A stretch of DNA of 64,000 bases from AP-15 sp963814865. GTDB lineage: Bacteria; Pseudomonadota; Alphaproteobacteria; ATCC43930; CGMCC-115725. The DNA is taken from NCBI GenBank assembly GCA_963814865.1, contig CAWFEN010000015.1, forward strand, positions 124,001-188,000. The letters run 5' to 3'. The notes under the pieces were generated by a model, which was not told where the DNA came from, ran no database searches, and worked only from the letters and a program-made list of their open reading frames with translations. The translations under genes and the position numbers were made by a program. Shown here piece after piece: positions 39,401 through 49,768 of this stretch (the stretch's first letter is position 1; each line of letters begins with the position of its first letter).

Positions 39401-40819
39401 GCCGGCGGCACCGGCCGCTCCTATCACGCCGATCTTGCAGCCAGGAACCGGCGGCTGCGCGTGCATTACCTGCTCGAGGCCGGCTGGAAGGCCGACACCG
39501 CGATCCAGGGGCTCGGGCGCAGCAACCGCACGAACCAGGCGCAGCCGCCGCTGTTCCGCCCGATCGCGACCAATGTGAAGGCCGAGAAACGTTTTCTCAG
39601 CACGATCGCGCGCCGGCTTGACACGCTCGGAGCAATCACCCGGGGCCAGCGCCAGACCGGCGGGCAGGGCCTTTTCCGCGCCGACGACAACCTCGAATCC
39701 GTCTACGGCCGCGGGGCGTTGCGCCAACTCTACGTGCTACTCTATGCCGGCAAGGTCGAGGGCTGCTCGCTGCAGTCCTTCCAGGACACGACCGGTCTCA
39801 GGCTCACCGACAACGACGGCAGTCTCCGCGAAGATCTGCCGCCGATCACGACCTTCCTCAACCGCCTGCTGGCGCTCACGATCGACTTGCAGAACCGGCT
39901 CTTTGGCGTGTTCGAGGACCTGCTGCGCGCGAAGATCGAAGGCGCGATCGCCTCGGGCACCCACGACCTGGGTGTCGAGATCCTGACCGCCGAAAGCCTA
40001 ACGGTCACGGATCGCCGCACGCTCTATGTCCACCCGCAGACCGGGGCCAAGACGCAGGTTTTCACGATCCGGAGACGCGACCGCAACCACCCGCTGACGC
40101 TCGTTGCCGCCCTCGAACACGCAACCGATCCGCGCGCGTCGCTGCTGGTCAACGGGCAATCCGGCCGCGCCGCCATCCAGGTACCGGCGCCGAGCCTGAT
40201 GCTCGACGACGGCCAAGTGGAACGCCGCGTGCGCTTGCTGCGGCCGATGGAGCGTCCGGCGATCCCGCTCGACAGGCTCGCACAGACGCATTGGATAGCC
40301 GCGGACAAGCAAACCTTCGCCCGCGCCTGGGAGGCGGAGCTCGCCGACATTCCGGAGTTCACCGACAGCGAAATGCACATCGTCGCCGGCCTGCTCTTGC
40401 CGATCTGGCGGCGGCTGCCGGATGAGCATTGCCGCGTCTACCGACTGCAGACGGATGATGGCGAGCGTGTCATCGGCCGCCTCGTGTCGCCGGCCTGGGT
40501 CGCGCGAGCCGTCGCCGGGGATGCAGCCGCCCTCTCACCCGCCGACGCGTGGAATGCCGTGCTCGACGGCAGGACAGTCCTGCAGCTGAAGGACGGGCTC
40601 GAACTCCGCCGCGCCAGGGCCATGGGCGAATTCCGGGTCGAGCTCTCGGGATTCACCGACGGCATGGTCGACCGCCTGAAGGCGATGGGCCTCTTCTCCG
40701 AGATCATCAGCTGGAAGCTCAAGCTGTTCGTGCCGACCGGAGCGGCCGGACCGACGCTCCTCGGCGCGCTGATGGAGCGTTTCCCGCTCGTCGGGATCGC
40801 CGACAGGACGACGGCATGA
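36477..40819 (+). CDS. Methyltransferase-helicase of strawberry-notch type (two frameshifts)
   Basis: The N-terminal part is an adenine-methyltransferase-like domain (FSTPIPLGFA, LEPSAGTGLLAIF for SAM binding, VVLMNPPFSA). The middle is an SF2 helicase of the SNO class (GWMLGDGTGAGKGRQVAG Walker A, VIVFDESHAMAN DExH box, VYVSATGATTVHN). The C-terminal part has ILVFSDAGGTGRSYHAD and EAGWKADTAIQGLGRSNRTNQ. Frame changes at CCCCC 37578-37582 and GG 38832-38833 each need one base removed; the restored protein has 1,446 residues, normal for the family. Its job in conjugative elements is unproven, perhaps protecting or modifying incoming DNA. Confidence 0.87.
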
Positions 40820-40826
40820 GGCGGCC

Positions 40827-41879
40827 ATGTCCTCGCAAGCCGCCGATCTGGCGCACCGCCTCGCGCGCGATGCCGAGGCGGTGTGCCGCCACTACCTCTC
40901 GAACGGCCGCCGCGAAGGGCACTACTGGCTCGTCGGCAATGTCCGAAATACGCCCGGCCGCAGCCTCTTCGTCCGGCTGAAGGGCCCTGACTGCGGCAAA
41001 GGCGCCGCCGGCAAGTGGACCGACGGCGCCACCGGGGAGCACGGCGATCTGCTCGACCTGATCGCGCTCAATCGAGGCCTCGACCAGCTGCGCGATGCGC
41101 TCGACGAGGCCCGCGCCTTCCTCCGTCTGCCACGAGCGGCCGCCGAGCACGATCACGGCAGCTCGCCGAAATCAGCACCTTCCGGCTCGCCGAGAGCAGC
41201 ACGCCGCCTGTTAGCGATGTCGCAACCGATCACCGGCACGATCGCCGAAACGTATCTGCGCCGCCGCGGCATCACGGCTTTGCACGCGACCGACAGCCTT
41301 CGCTTTCACCCGCGCTGCTACTATCGTCCGGACCCGGACTCGCCGACCGAGACCTGGCCGGCACTGGTCGCCGCCGTCACCGACCTCGACGGCCGCATCA
41401 CCGGCGCGCACCGGACCTGGCTCGACCCGCTGACGGCCGGCAAGGCGCCGATCGACACGCCGCGACGGGCGATGGGCCATCTCCTCGGGCACGGCGTCCG
41501 CTTCGGTCGGGCGAACGACACGATGGCCGCCGGCGAGGGCATCGAAACCATGCTGTCGCTGCGCATGGTCCTGCCATTGATGCCGATGATCGCGGCGCTC
41601 TCCGCCAACCATCTCGCCGGCGTTCTGCTCGCGCCAGCACTGCGCCGCCTCTACATTGCGCGCGATGCCGATCCGGCCGGCGACACGGCGGTCGAACGCC
41701 TGACCGGCCGAGCCCATCAGGCCGGCATCGACGCGATCACGCTGTCGCCGACACTCGCCGACTTCAACGAGGACCTTCGCCGCCTCGGCATCGAGCATCT
41801 TCGGGCGGCGCTGCGCATCCTGCTCGCACCGGAGGACGTCGCCCGCTTCATGCCCAAGACCGCCTCCGGGACGGAATAA
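40827..41879 (+). CDS. Toprim domain protein (DUF7146/primase-like)
   Basis: A 350-residue protein: an N-terminal zinc-less primase-like region (YWLVGNVRNTPGRSLFVRLKG, GKWTDGATGEHGDLLDLIAL), a linker, and a Toprim domain with the glutamate in AAGEGIETMLSL and DxD in LYIARDADPAGDTAVE. Such proteins are common in the ArdC-ParB-SNO block and may act as plasmid primases. It starts 7 bases after the helicase gene. Confidence 0.87.
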   Translation: MSSQAADLAHRLARDAEAVCRHYLSNGRREGHYWLVGNVRNTPGRSLFVRLKGPDCGKGAAGKWTDGATGEHGDLLDLIALNRGLDQLRDALDEARAFLRLPRAAAEHDHGSSPKSAPSGSPRAARRLLAMSQPITGTIAETYLRRRGITALHATDSLRFHPRCYYRPDPDSPTETWPALVAAVTDLDGRITGAHRTWLDPLTAGKAPIDTPRRAMGHLLGHGVRFGRANDTMAAGEGIETMLSLRMVLPLMPMIAALSANHLAGVLLAPALRRLYIARDADPAGDTAVERLTGRAHQAGIDAITLSPTLADFNEDLRRLGIEHLRAALRILLAPEDVARFMPKTASGTE

Positions 41880-42193
41880 GACGGTCAGTCGCGAGGCGCG
41901 TCGCCGCATCGGATCGCGGTGACGCCACCCTCGCCGGAGGGGCCGCGCCCCGGCCTTCGAAGAGGGCGATCGGACGGCAGCCGGGGCGGGCCCGCAACGG
42001 CGGGCCTGCGTTTCTTCCCCTGCCGGCTTGGCGCCGGCATTCCTCGCGAGACAAGAAAGCCTCGCCCCGCCGTCCTCCGCTGCGCTGCGGCCGCTGTCGC
42101 TTAGCTCGGCGGTGCAGGCCCGCCCCGCCCGCCGCCTGGTGATCGCCTCGAAGGCCGCGATGGGCGCGGCCGACCCGACAAGGGGACATCACG
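41880..42193 (+). other. Intergenic stretch with a terminator-like hairpin
   Basis: 314 bases without a recognisable gene. At 41989-42006 GGCCCGC/GCGGGCC forms a 7-bp stem with loop AACG, followed by TGCGTTTCTT, a possible terminator for the Toprim gene. Otherwise GC-rich. Confidence 0.45.
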
Positions 42194-43153
42194 ATGGCGA
42201 CCGACCGCGACGACCACGACCTCGAACAGCCGCACGCCTCCTCTGCGACCGAGCACGTTCTCGCCGAATTGCAGCTCTACGGCCACCGCCCCTTCGAGGA
42301 CGAGCCCGACCCGCGGCCGCTGCCCGAGGCCAATGCCGTCGCCGGCGCCGTTGCCGACATCTTCGACGCGCTCGCCGCGACCTTGAGCGACACCCGCCTC
42401 GAACCCGACCTCGAAGACCTGCTGTGGTCGGCGGTCAACCTCTTCCACCGCGCCGTCGACCGCATCGAGCGCGAGCTCGACGACAACGAGCAGGCGCAGC
42501 GGAAGAGCCAGAAGGAACAGGACGGCTCGGAAATCCGCTCGGTCGAGCTCGAGCGCCTCGTCGCCGAGGGCCTGACCCTGATCGAGCGCCGCAACACAAT
42601 GGAGTTCTTCCGCGACCAGGCCGTCGACCAGTTCGAGCGCCACACCGGCTCGGCCTGGCGGCCGCGTACGGGCTCGCTCGTCAATCACCGCACCCTGACC
42701 GCGGCGATGATCGACAGCCGCGATTTCCTCGCAGCCAAGCGGCGCGCCGACACCGAGGTGCTATTGCCCGCCGGCTCGAAGATCGCCTTCACCGGCGGGC
42801 TCGACTTCAACGACCACCGCGCGATCTGGGACCGCCTCGACAAGGTGCACACCAAGCACCCAGACATGGTGCTGTTGCACGGCGGCTCGCCGAAAGGCGC
42901 CGAGCGCATCGCCGCCTGCTGGGCCGACAGCCGCAAGGTGCCGCAGATCGCCTTCAAGCCCGACTGGACGCGGCACGCCAAGGCCGCCCCGTTCAAGCGC
43001 AACGACCAGATGCTCGACGCCATGCCGATCGGCGTCATCGTCTTCCCGGGCACCGGCATCCAGGACAACCTCGCCGACAAGGCCCGGCGGCTCGGCATCG
43101 CGGTGTGGAAGTTCGGCAAACCTGCTCGCTCCGAGGACGAGGGCGGCGCGTAA
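42194..43153 (+). CDS. DUF2493 (YspA/SLOG-like) protein
   Basis: 319 residues. The N-terminal 180 residues are charged and helical. The C-terminal DUF2493 domain reads KIAFTGGLDFNDHRAIWDRLD, MVLLHGGSPKGAERIAACWA, VPQIAFKPDW, KRNDQMLDAMPIGVIVFPGTG, a Rossmann-like SLOG fold that may sense or process a nucleotide. Typical last gene of the block. Confidence 0.87.
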   Translation: MATDRDDHDLEQPHASSATEHVLAELQLYGHRPFEDEPDPRPLPEANAVAGAVADIFDALAATLSDTRLEPDLEDLLWSAVNLFHRAVDRIERELDDNEQAQRKSQKEQDGSEIRSVELERLVAEGLTLIERRNTMEFFRDQAVDQFERHTGSAWRPRTGSLVNHRTLTAAMIDSRDFLAAKRRADTEVLLPAGSKIAFTGGLDFNDHRAIWDRLDKVHTKHPDMVLLHGGSPKGAERIAACWADSRKVPQIAFKPDWTRHAKAAPFKRNDQMLDAMPIGVIVFPGTGIQDNLADKARRLGIAVWKFGKPARSEDEGGA

Positions 43154-43280
43154 GCGCCGCCATTAGCCTTCAGCATTGCCGCATTCGAAGCTTAAGGTCT
43201 CGTCGAGTCCTCGCGCGATCGACTGGTTTCACCCCCATTGCGCACCTTGCCAATGGGAGCACACCTTGCTCAGTCTGCAG

Positions 43281-43898
43281 CTAATGGGTGAACCGCTGTT
43301 TCATGTATTCCTGCGCGGTCGCGCCGGTAAGCTCCTGGGTTGATGGGCCGTAACGAACGAAGAACTTCTCGACCGGGCCATCCTTGACGAAAACAGGTGA
43401 CGGCGATCGAGAGCATTCGATGACCAGCACTCGAACGGCATCATGATCGTCGAACCGAGACTGCACATTCATGGCGTGCTGACCCCCAAGACGATCCTTC
43501 AGCAAGTTGATCAGGTGTAGGGACATCTTGTCTTCGTCGGCAAAACTATCCTTCTCCACACCTACGGGCGTACCATCGTCTGCGACGCCAACAATGAGGG
43601 TGCCGCCCTTCGCATTTAGAAAGCCTGCGATGCTCTTGAGGACAGCCATCTCCATCCGCGCGTCTTTCTCCCCGGTATGAAGGTTCGTGCGCAGGGTCGA
43701 TTTGTATTCAATCGCATCGCTCTCCCCAGACGCGATCAGATCAGCCACGCTTACGATCGGGCCTGGTATGGCCGTCTTACCCGCCAGCCTCTCGTAAGCC
43801 GCCTGAATCGTTTGGGCGATCATGATGCGCCGCTCTCGAAGGAATGCGTCGTAGCTCATCCCGTGCCAGCCTAGAGGTAGTGCGTGATGCCGATACAT
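43281..43898 (-). CDS. AlbA_2 (Schlafen-like) DNA-binding domain protein
   Basis: A 205-residue protein with the AlbA_2 signature: ESDAIEYKSTLRTN, LKSIAGFLNAKGGTLIVGVADDGTPVGV, VLVIECSRSPSPVFVKDG, FFVRYGPSTQEL. It overlaps the 3' end of the DUF262 gene by 28 bases if the first ATG is used; an ATG at 43859 is an alternative. The pairing with DUF262 suggests a defence or restriction role. Confidence 0.85.
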   Translation of the reverse strand: MYRHHALPLGWHGMSYDAFLRERRIMIAQTIQAAYERLAGKTAIPGPIVSVADLIASGESDAIEYKSTLRTNLHTGEKDARMEMAVLKSIAGFLNAKGGTLIVGVADDGTPVGVEKDSFADEDKMSLHLINLLKDRLGGQHAMNVQSRFDDHDAVRVLVIECSRSPSPVFVKDGPVEKFFVRYGPSTQELTGATAQEYMKQRFTH

Positions 43899-45109
43899 TT
43901 CCTGAAGCGCCTTGCATCGAACCGGGCCTCAAGCGCGGGTACATACTGGCTCGGCGGTGCATCTGAAATTGCGGTATTGTCGCCCCATTCGACAATCGCG
44001 AAATTGGCGATCTGATTATAATCGCGCTGATCCGAGATCCCTTGCGTCTTCAGGTACGCGACCGGAAACAGATGATGGCGCTCAAGGCTGCTCCGCGTGC
44101 CATGAATTGCCGGATCCATTAGCTCGCGAACTTGGTGGTTTGAATACAGCGCCCTCGCATCGAGCACATTCAACGCAGCGAAGAACGCGAATATCGAAGG
44201 TCCACGGGCCGCCGAGGTCGCCAAGTCACCTGGAAGAGTAATCGACCAGAAATCATTCGTAAGAGCCGCTGTGCAGATGTCGTTGATGATCGCAAGGAAT
44301 TCGTCCGGAGTCTTCACAACGCGTAGCCGTGCAAGGTCGAATTCCATCTGTGACTCCGGCGAACTCGTATATCGTCCTGTAAGGCTCGTCATGAATAGCC
44401 ACTGAGCAATGGCCCGCCGAAGCTCATGCTCATCTATCTTGATCTCTGTGCGACCGATCAAGTAGAGGCTATACGCGAACACCAGGGCGAGTTGGCTACT
44501 GATAATCCTCGGGGTTCGATACCCGGCAAGGATGACACAACGCATGAAGTCGTGCCAAAATTGCACCTTCAGCGCCGCAGCCTGCCCCGCCTTCAGCACG
44601 TCGAAATGCTGCTCGCGGGTCACCGTCAACTCGCCACCATCGGCATTCTTGCCGCGGAGAATTGCATAGACCGCGGAAAGCCGCGCTCGCCGAAATCCGA
44701 CTGCGACCGCTACGCGCAGCAATTGGTCAGGAAGGGGGTGGAACAGGTGATTGAACGGTGACGCCACACCTGTGCTTGGCGTGCGAGCGAGGCGGCTGAA
44801 GTTTTCTAGCTCCGACCGGCCCTCATCCCAAAATACGGACATCAACGTCAGGATGAAGTCCGCTTGATTAAGCTTCTTGCCCTCGCTGTTGATCCTAACG
44901 AATACATCGGCGACTTGTTCAGGGTCGACCTGCGGTGAGAGTTCAAGGGCCGTAAAGGGGAAATAGAGCAACGAATGTAATTTGCCAATTGCCTTTTGGG
45001 CACGAGCTATCTGTTCCGCAGAAAGCTCATTTTGTAAAGCGGCGATATAAGTTCCAGCAAACTGTATAGGATTTGTCTGCTGGTCCCAGATCGCCGATAT
45101 GCTCGGAAT

Positions 45110-45489
45110 CATGCTTATCCGTTTGACGCACACGCATACCAGATATAGATAATTAAGGACCAATTCGGAGAACACAATAATGGAATGGCAGAATATTGAG
45201 ACAGCACCGAAGGATGGAACCCAAATCCTGATCTATCTAAAGGAAATTCATCGTCTGCAAGTTCTCGAAGCTGGATATTGGACAGAACAGTTATCGCTAA
45301 ACACATTTGTCGGACGGTATATTGATGGATATTGGGAGACGCTCGATACTGAAACCGATCTCAGCGGGAATAATCGTTCAGCGTTTGGGGTCGATGTGCT
45401 CAGGATATGTCCGACGCATTGGATGCCGCTTCCAGAGCCGCCGGGCCAACACAAGATATAGTGGTATTGTGTGTCAAACGGATAAGCAT
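45110..45489. mobile_element. 380-bp MITE-like element carrying a small gene
   Basis: The ends are inverted repeats: ATGCTTATCCGTTTGAC at 45111-45127 and its exact complement at 45473-45489, with similarity continuing to about 36 bases. A 9-bp duplication GCTCGGAAT flanks it (45101-45109 and 45490-45498). No transposase is inside, so it must have been moved in trans. GC is clearly lower than in the surroundings. Confidence 0.85.
45180..45461 (+). CDS. DUF551-like small protein inside the MITE
   Basis: 93 residues: MEWQNIETAPKDGTQILIYL at the start and GYW...CPTHWMPLPEPP at the end are the DUF551 pattern seen in phage and transposon cargo. It nearly fills the element. Function unknown. Confidence 0.75.
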   Translation: MEWQNIETAPKDGTQILIYLKEIHRLQVLEAGYWTEQLSLNTFVGRYIDGYWETLDTETDLSGNNRSAFGVDVLRICPTHWMPLPEPPGQHKI

Positions 45490-45999
45490 GCTCGGAATGA
45501 ACGCCTTGTTCCGCCGTATCGCTGCATCGGGAACTTCAAACCGATCGTCGAGGGGATTGAAGGCAATTTCGATCTTCTCAGTCGCGTAGTTCTCGCGGAC
45601 TACCGGGATACCTCTAATGACCGCATACAGGGAGGTCAGGCGTTGTTGACCGTCAACGATCACTCGCGTTGGCGCGAGTTGCTTATTGTCGGTGCCGATC
45701 TTTCGAGCGCCCGCCTCCCCGGCTTCCCAAAAGAGTAGATAGCCCACCGGATAGCCCCGATACATTGAGTTCGAAAAGCTCTCGAACCTTGACGTTCTTC
45801 CAGACAAACGGGCGCTGGATGTCCGGGAGGCCGATCTGTCCGTTGCCGATAGCATCGACCAACGAGCCGAGGGCGTAATCGACCTTCGTGAACAGGGTAT
45901 TTGGCATCCTCGGATCTCCCCGGGGCCGCGCGTCAGCGCTGCCGCTTTGGATCATGAAACCGATCATGCAGCTTGCCAAGCAGATGAGGAGGTTAGCCG

Positions 46000-47386
46000 T
46001 TGGGTGTCAAGTCCCCCGAATGATCATCTCGCCGCCGGGATCGTGCTTCCGTCCGTGGTCGACACGCCGGCCGCCACATCATGCCATCAGATGGGAGCCG
46101 GCGAGCCAATCTAGGAAACGTGGTCCTGCCGGTCGGCGGCCACTGCCCGATTTACGGCTTCACCGGATCCGCGTCCCGGCGACGGGACTTCGGGGGAGCG
46201 GCAGCCTGTTGGCCCCGCCCCGCAAGTTGTCTCCTGTGGTTACGCGGCGGCGGCGGCTTGCTTGCCCCAACGGAAGTCGGCGTCATCCCGCCACACGCGG
46301 TGCAGAATGGTTGCCAGCTTGCGGGCGAGCGCCACCTTGGCGCGCTTCAGACCGCGCCGCTTAGCCACGTCCATGGCCCACCGCTTCACGCTGGAGAACC
46401 CGGGTGGTCCGGCTCAGCATGATGTGCGCCGCCTCGTAGAGGGTGGCGCGCACCATCGCATCGCCAACCCGGCTGATCCCGCCGGACACGTCGGTCTCGC
46501 CGGACTGATACTTCTTGGGGGTCAGTCCGAAATGCGCCCCCACGGCTCTCGACTTGGCGAACCGTGCGGGATCGTCGACCGCCGATTTGAAGGTGATTGC
46601 CACCAATGCCCCGACGCCCGGCACCGTCATCAGCCGCCGGCACACGGCATCGGGCTTGACGATCGCCAGTATCTCGCGATGCAGCCGGCCGTACTCTGTC
46701 CGCAGCGTCTCCCGCGCCCGCAGCATCGGCTCGCTGAGCCGTTCCAGCATCGCATGCCCCGCCACCAGCTCGCGCACGCGCTCCGCAAATCGGCTTCTGC
46801 GCACCTCGCCCATCTTCAGCCCGAACCCGCGCAGGATGCCACGGATGCTGAACTCGATGTCCAGCAGCTTGGCTTGCAGCAGCTTACGCGCCACCAGCAG
46901 GGCCCGGATCTCCTGGGCGCCAGGCGACTTCGCATGCACCGGCCGGAACCAGCCCATTCGCAGCAGCTGCGCAACCCCGCGCGCATCCTTCCGGTCGGTC
47001 TTCACGATCATCGCCGACAGCGCCGCCTTGACGTGCCGCGTCTCGAGCAGCACCACATCGAACCCCGCCGCAACCAAGCCGGCACGCAGCCACTGCGAAA
47101 GAGGGCCGGCCTCCAACCCGATCCGGCTCACCTCAATCCCGAACTCGCGGAAGAACACAACCAGCGCTTCCGGCTCGCTTGCCACCTTCGCTTCCCGGAT
47201 AATCTTGCCCGCGGCGTCCACCACGCACACGCTGCTCTGTTCCAACGACACGTCGATTCCGGCAAAATGGTCCATGGCTGTCCTCCGATGATGCTTGGGG
47301 CCGACCAGTTCGGACCCCGCTTCACCATCACTCGGGAGGACAGCGACCCTGCCAAGGATTCTGGCGGAGGCCCATTACGGCATCTA
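46000..47386 (-). mobile_element. IS110-family insertion sequence
   Basis: The transposase is flanked by about 240 bases after its stop and 110 bases before its ATG, usual for IS110. One end is probably near TTAGCCGTTGGGTGTCAAG at 45991-46009, the other near 47386 where helicase-like coding begins. IS110 members lack inverted repeats, so borders are estimates. Confidence 0.75.
46240..47275 (-). CDS. IS110 transposase (frameshifted)
   Basis: A DEDD transposase: FAGIDVSLEQSSVCVVD (first Asp), RIGLEAGPLSQWL (Glu), KTDRKDARGVAQLLRMG (Asp pair), and the transposase-20 domain LMTVPGVGALVAITF, FGLTPKKYQSGETDVSGGIS with its catalytic Ser. The C-terminal end (VKRWAMDVAKRRGLKRAKV...) is in another frame; dropping one G of GGG at 46399-46401 (minus strand) gives 344 residues. 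Such an error in an IS supports a technical origin. Confidence 0.88.
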
Positions 47387-48775
47387 GTCCGGTCGATCAA
47401 GGCCAGAACCTTGAAAAGCGGCCTCATCCAGATCGTCGCCGAAATCATCACCCGCCTCGCACGGGAAGGCGTCCTCGGGCGCGACGATGCGTTCGAATAT
47501 CTCTCGAACGCGCGCAAGGCCTGGACATCGGCGGACGAGGAGGCCGCGATCGCGGCAACCGATCCCTTCGCCAGCCGAGATCCAGGCGATGAGGAGACCG
47601 GCGGCGACGGCGACGAGGAAGAGAAAATCGAAGAGGAACCTCTGTCCGAGCTCGTCGAACAACTCGATGCCACGGTCTTCGGGCTGGTCGAAGCACTGGA
47701 CGCGGATCGTGCGGACCTGCCCCGCCTGCTCGATGAAGCACTGAAGGGATCGTTGTGGGCGCGCCAGATTGCGCGGGAGGGCGACGACACCAAGACGTTG
47801 CACGAAGCTATCCTTCAGGCGCGCGCCAACGTCATCTGGGCGAACACGACCGCAGCGGCGCGGCGCGGCCACTATGCGATGGGGGTAGGGCTCGAAGCGG
47901 GCCTTGCCATCGACGCCATGGCCAAGAATCTCGAAGCACTAATCGATCGCGCTGATCTTGCCGCCCTTTCCGGTGATGACGACGAACTCGCGGACGCCTT
48001 GGGCGGTCTTGCCGAACGCCTTCTCGTCATTCGCCCGTTCATTCCCGACAAGAAGAGCGCGCTTCCCACGACGTGGCGCACGCTTCTCAAGCAGTGGGTG
48101 TCCGGCGTCGATGTCAACGTCATTGGCGCAGACAACATGCGCATCGTCGAAGACGCCTTCACCTACCGGTTGGTCTGGGGGCTCGAAGCGATCCGCACGC
48201 GCCGTATGAGTCTCGGCTGGTCTCCCGAAACGATCGCGGGGGGCGCTGCCGCGACCCTTGAAACCGGCGTCCCACAATTCATGATGGCGATGCTAATCCG
48301 GGCGGGCCTGCCCTCGCGACGCGCCGCGATAACCGCCGTGCGCGACGGATCGGCCTCCTTCGTCACACCCGCTGAGATGCGGGAATGGCTAGCCAGCAAC
48401 GAAATCACCGCGTTCACCGACCAGGAGGACTGGCCGACCGTCGAAATGGCCGCCTTGTGGAGGCGCTTTCGCGACGAAGTCCTCAGCGGTGGAATTCAGG
48501 CTTGGAGCATCGCGTCGTGGAAGCGACTGCTCGATATCCCTGAAGGCGCCGCCCGGCCGTCGTCAGGCCTCTATCGCATCGAAGAGGATCCCGATGACCC
48601 GAACATGACCTGGCTGTCGACACCCGACTATCGGCGCATTGCGCCGTTCAAGAAATCCGTCCGCGACCTGAAGCCGAGCTTATTTGCCGCGCGCCTTGCG
48701 GGCGGAACATCTGTGGCGGAGATCAGCCGGATAGGCCGGGGCAAAGCCAACTGGCCCTCGGCGACCTCGACCTAA
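47387..48775 (+). pseudogene. C-terminal fragment of a large helicase-like protein
   Basis: 462 codons, open into the IS110 and lacking a start. It reads LIQIVAEIITRLAREGVLGR, ARANVIWANTTAAARRGHYA, LVWGLEAIRTRRMSLGWSPE, TFVTPAEMREW-like motifs, an alpha-helical C-terminal region of the sort found in Lhr/DEAD-type giant helicases of defence islands. No ATPase motif remains, so the assignment is tentative. The 5' half was lost with the IS110 insertion. Confidence 0.55.
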
Positions 48776-48997
48776 AATCCGGAGCGCCGTCCTGCTTCAC
48801 ACCATCGCGGCCAGTTCGATCAAGCTATACCTCGCACCGAGGAGCGGCTCACACGAGATGAGGTTGAGCGCATCCGGCTTTAGCGCAACCTGACTACCTT
48901 TATGTTAGGGTATCCCAACAGCGGCCCAGGGTCCCGATTTTCCGGTCCGGCCGTCGCTTCGCGGCCACACTTCACAAGGCTTCGCAATTCGCGCAAC

Positions 48998-49026
48998 TTG
49001 CATAATTACCGCAATTCGAGTATATT
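48998..49026 (+). promoter_or_regulatory. Promoter of the toxin-antitoxin operon
   Basis: TTGCAT and TATATT are 17 bases apart, and transcription would begin about 15 bases before the antitoxin ATG with a GAGAGG ribosome-binding site. Confidence 0.65.
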
Positions 49027-49047
49027 AGACCTGAAAAGAGAGGATCC

Positions 49048-49326
49048 ATGGATATGCCGACCGAGACCGTCCCAGCTTCCGAGTTCACCCGCAATTTCGG
49101 CCGCTACCGGATGCGCGCCCAGCGCGAGGTCGTCGCCGTGTCGAGCCACGGCCAGATCACCGGCTACTTTGTCGGCCCGGAGGAATATGAGGAGTTCAAG
49201 CGCTTCCGGGAGAGCCGCCGCAGCTTTGCGACCGCCGAGCTGCCTGAGGAGAAGGTCGAGGCGATCCGCTCGTCCCGCATGGATCCACGGCACGCTCACC
49301 TCAACGACATGCTCGATCCCAAATAG
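49048..49326 (+). CDS. Phd/YefM-type antitoxin
   Basis: 92 residues: VPASEFTRNFGRYRMRAQRE, VAVSSHGQITGYFVGPEEYEEF, the typical Phd DNA-binding half, followed by a charged toxin-binding tail. It starts 9 bases before the toxin gene and probably represses its own promoter at 48998-49026. Confidence 0.82.
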   Translation: MDMPTETVPASEFTRNFGRYRMRAQREVVAVSSHGQITGYFVGPEEYEEFKRFRESRRSFATAELPEEKVEAIRSSRMDPRHAHLNDMLDPK

Positions 49327-49335
49327 CGGAGTCGC

Positions 49336-49768
49336 ATGCCGATCCCCAACCCGGAGCCGGGCCTCGTTATTTCCTATGCCTATCTCTGGCACTACGAGCA
49401 TCAGGCCGGCCGGGAAGAAGGACAAAAGGACCGCCCAAGCGTCATCGTCCTCGCCGTCGAGCGCGAGGCGGGCGACGCAACCGTCGTCACGGTGCTGCCG
49501 ATCACGCATAGTCCTCCGGCTGATCCGGCCTCGGCCGTCGAGATACCCTTGCCGGTCAAACGGCATCTCGGTCTCGACACCGACCGCTCATGGATCGTCG
49601 TCGCCGAAGGCAACGAGTTTCTTTGGCCCGGCTACGACCTGCGAAAAATCCCACACACCGACCGCTAACGATTACGGCTTCCTGCCGCCGCGATTCTTCA
49701 ATCAGATACTCGAGGCCTTCGCCGCTTGCTACCAGGTCGGCAAGCGCCGCCTTACCCCGCGCGAATGA
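49336..49768 (+). CDS. PemK/MazF-like toxin (frameshifted)
   Basis: The protein starts MPIPNPEPGLVISYAYLW and contains KDRPSVIVLAVERE, VVTVLPITHSPP, LDTDRSWIVVAEGNEFLWPG, resembling PemK-type endoribonucleases. It stops at 49668 with HTDR, but the +1 frame continues with DYGFLPPRFFNQILEAFAA to 49768. Dropping one A of AA at 49667-49668 restores 143 residues. Partner of the upstream antitoxin. Confidence 0.75.

Larger units (their letters stand above)
43871..45907 (-). pseudogene. DUF262 (GmrSD-like) protein, interrupted and frameshifted
   Basis: The N terminus (MPNTLFTKVDYALGSLVDAI, IGLPDIQRPFVWKNVKVREL) and RVIVDGQQRLTSLYAVIRG are the DUF262/ParB-fold motifs of GmrS-type nucleases (IxRPFVW, DGQQRxTS). 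The C-terminal half carries an HNH-like SSLERHHLFPVAYL. One base of TT at 45770-45771 is extra (RELF/DSMYRGYP). A 380-bp element plus 9-bp duplication splits the gene after RRNKAFIPS. Removing these gives exactly 549 codons, so the insertion is precise and recent. Confidence 0.82.

Noticed and set aside
42028..43284. 418-codon frame overlapping DUF2493
   Set aside because: Extremely arginine-rich shadow; DUF2493 motifs are in the other frame.
48902..49768. 288-codon frame over the toxin-antitoxin pair
   Set aside because: Only its last 35 codons are real, as the shifted C terminus of the PemK-like toxin.
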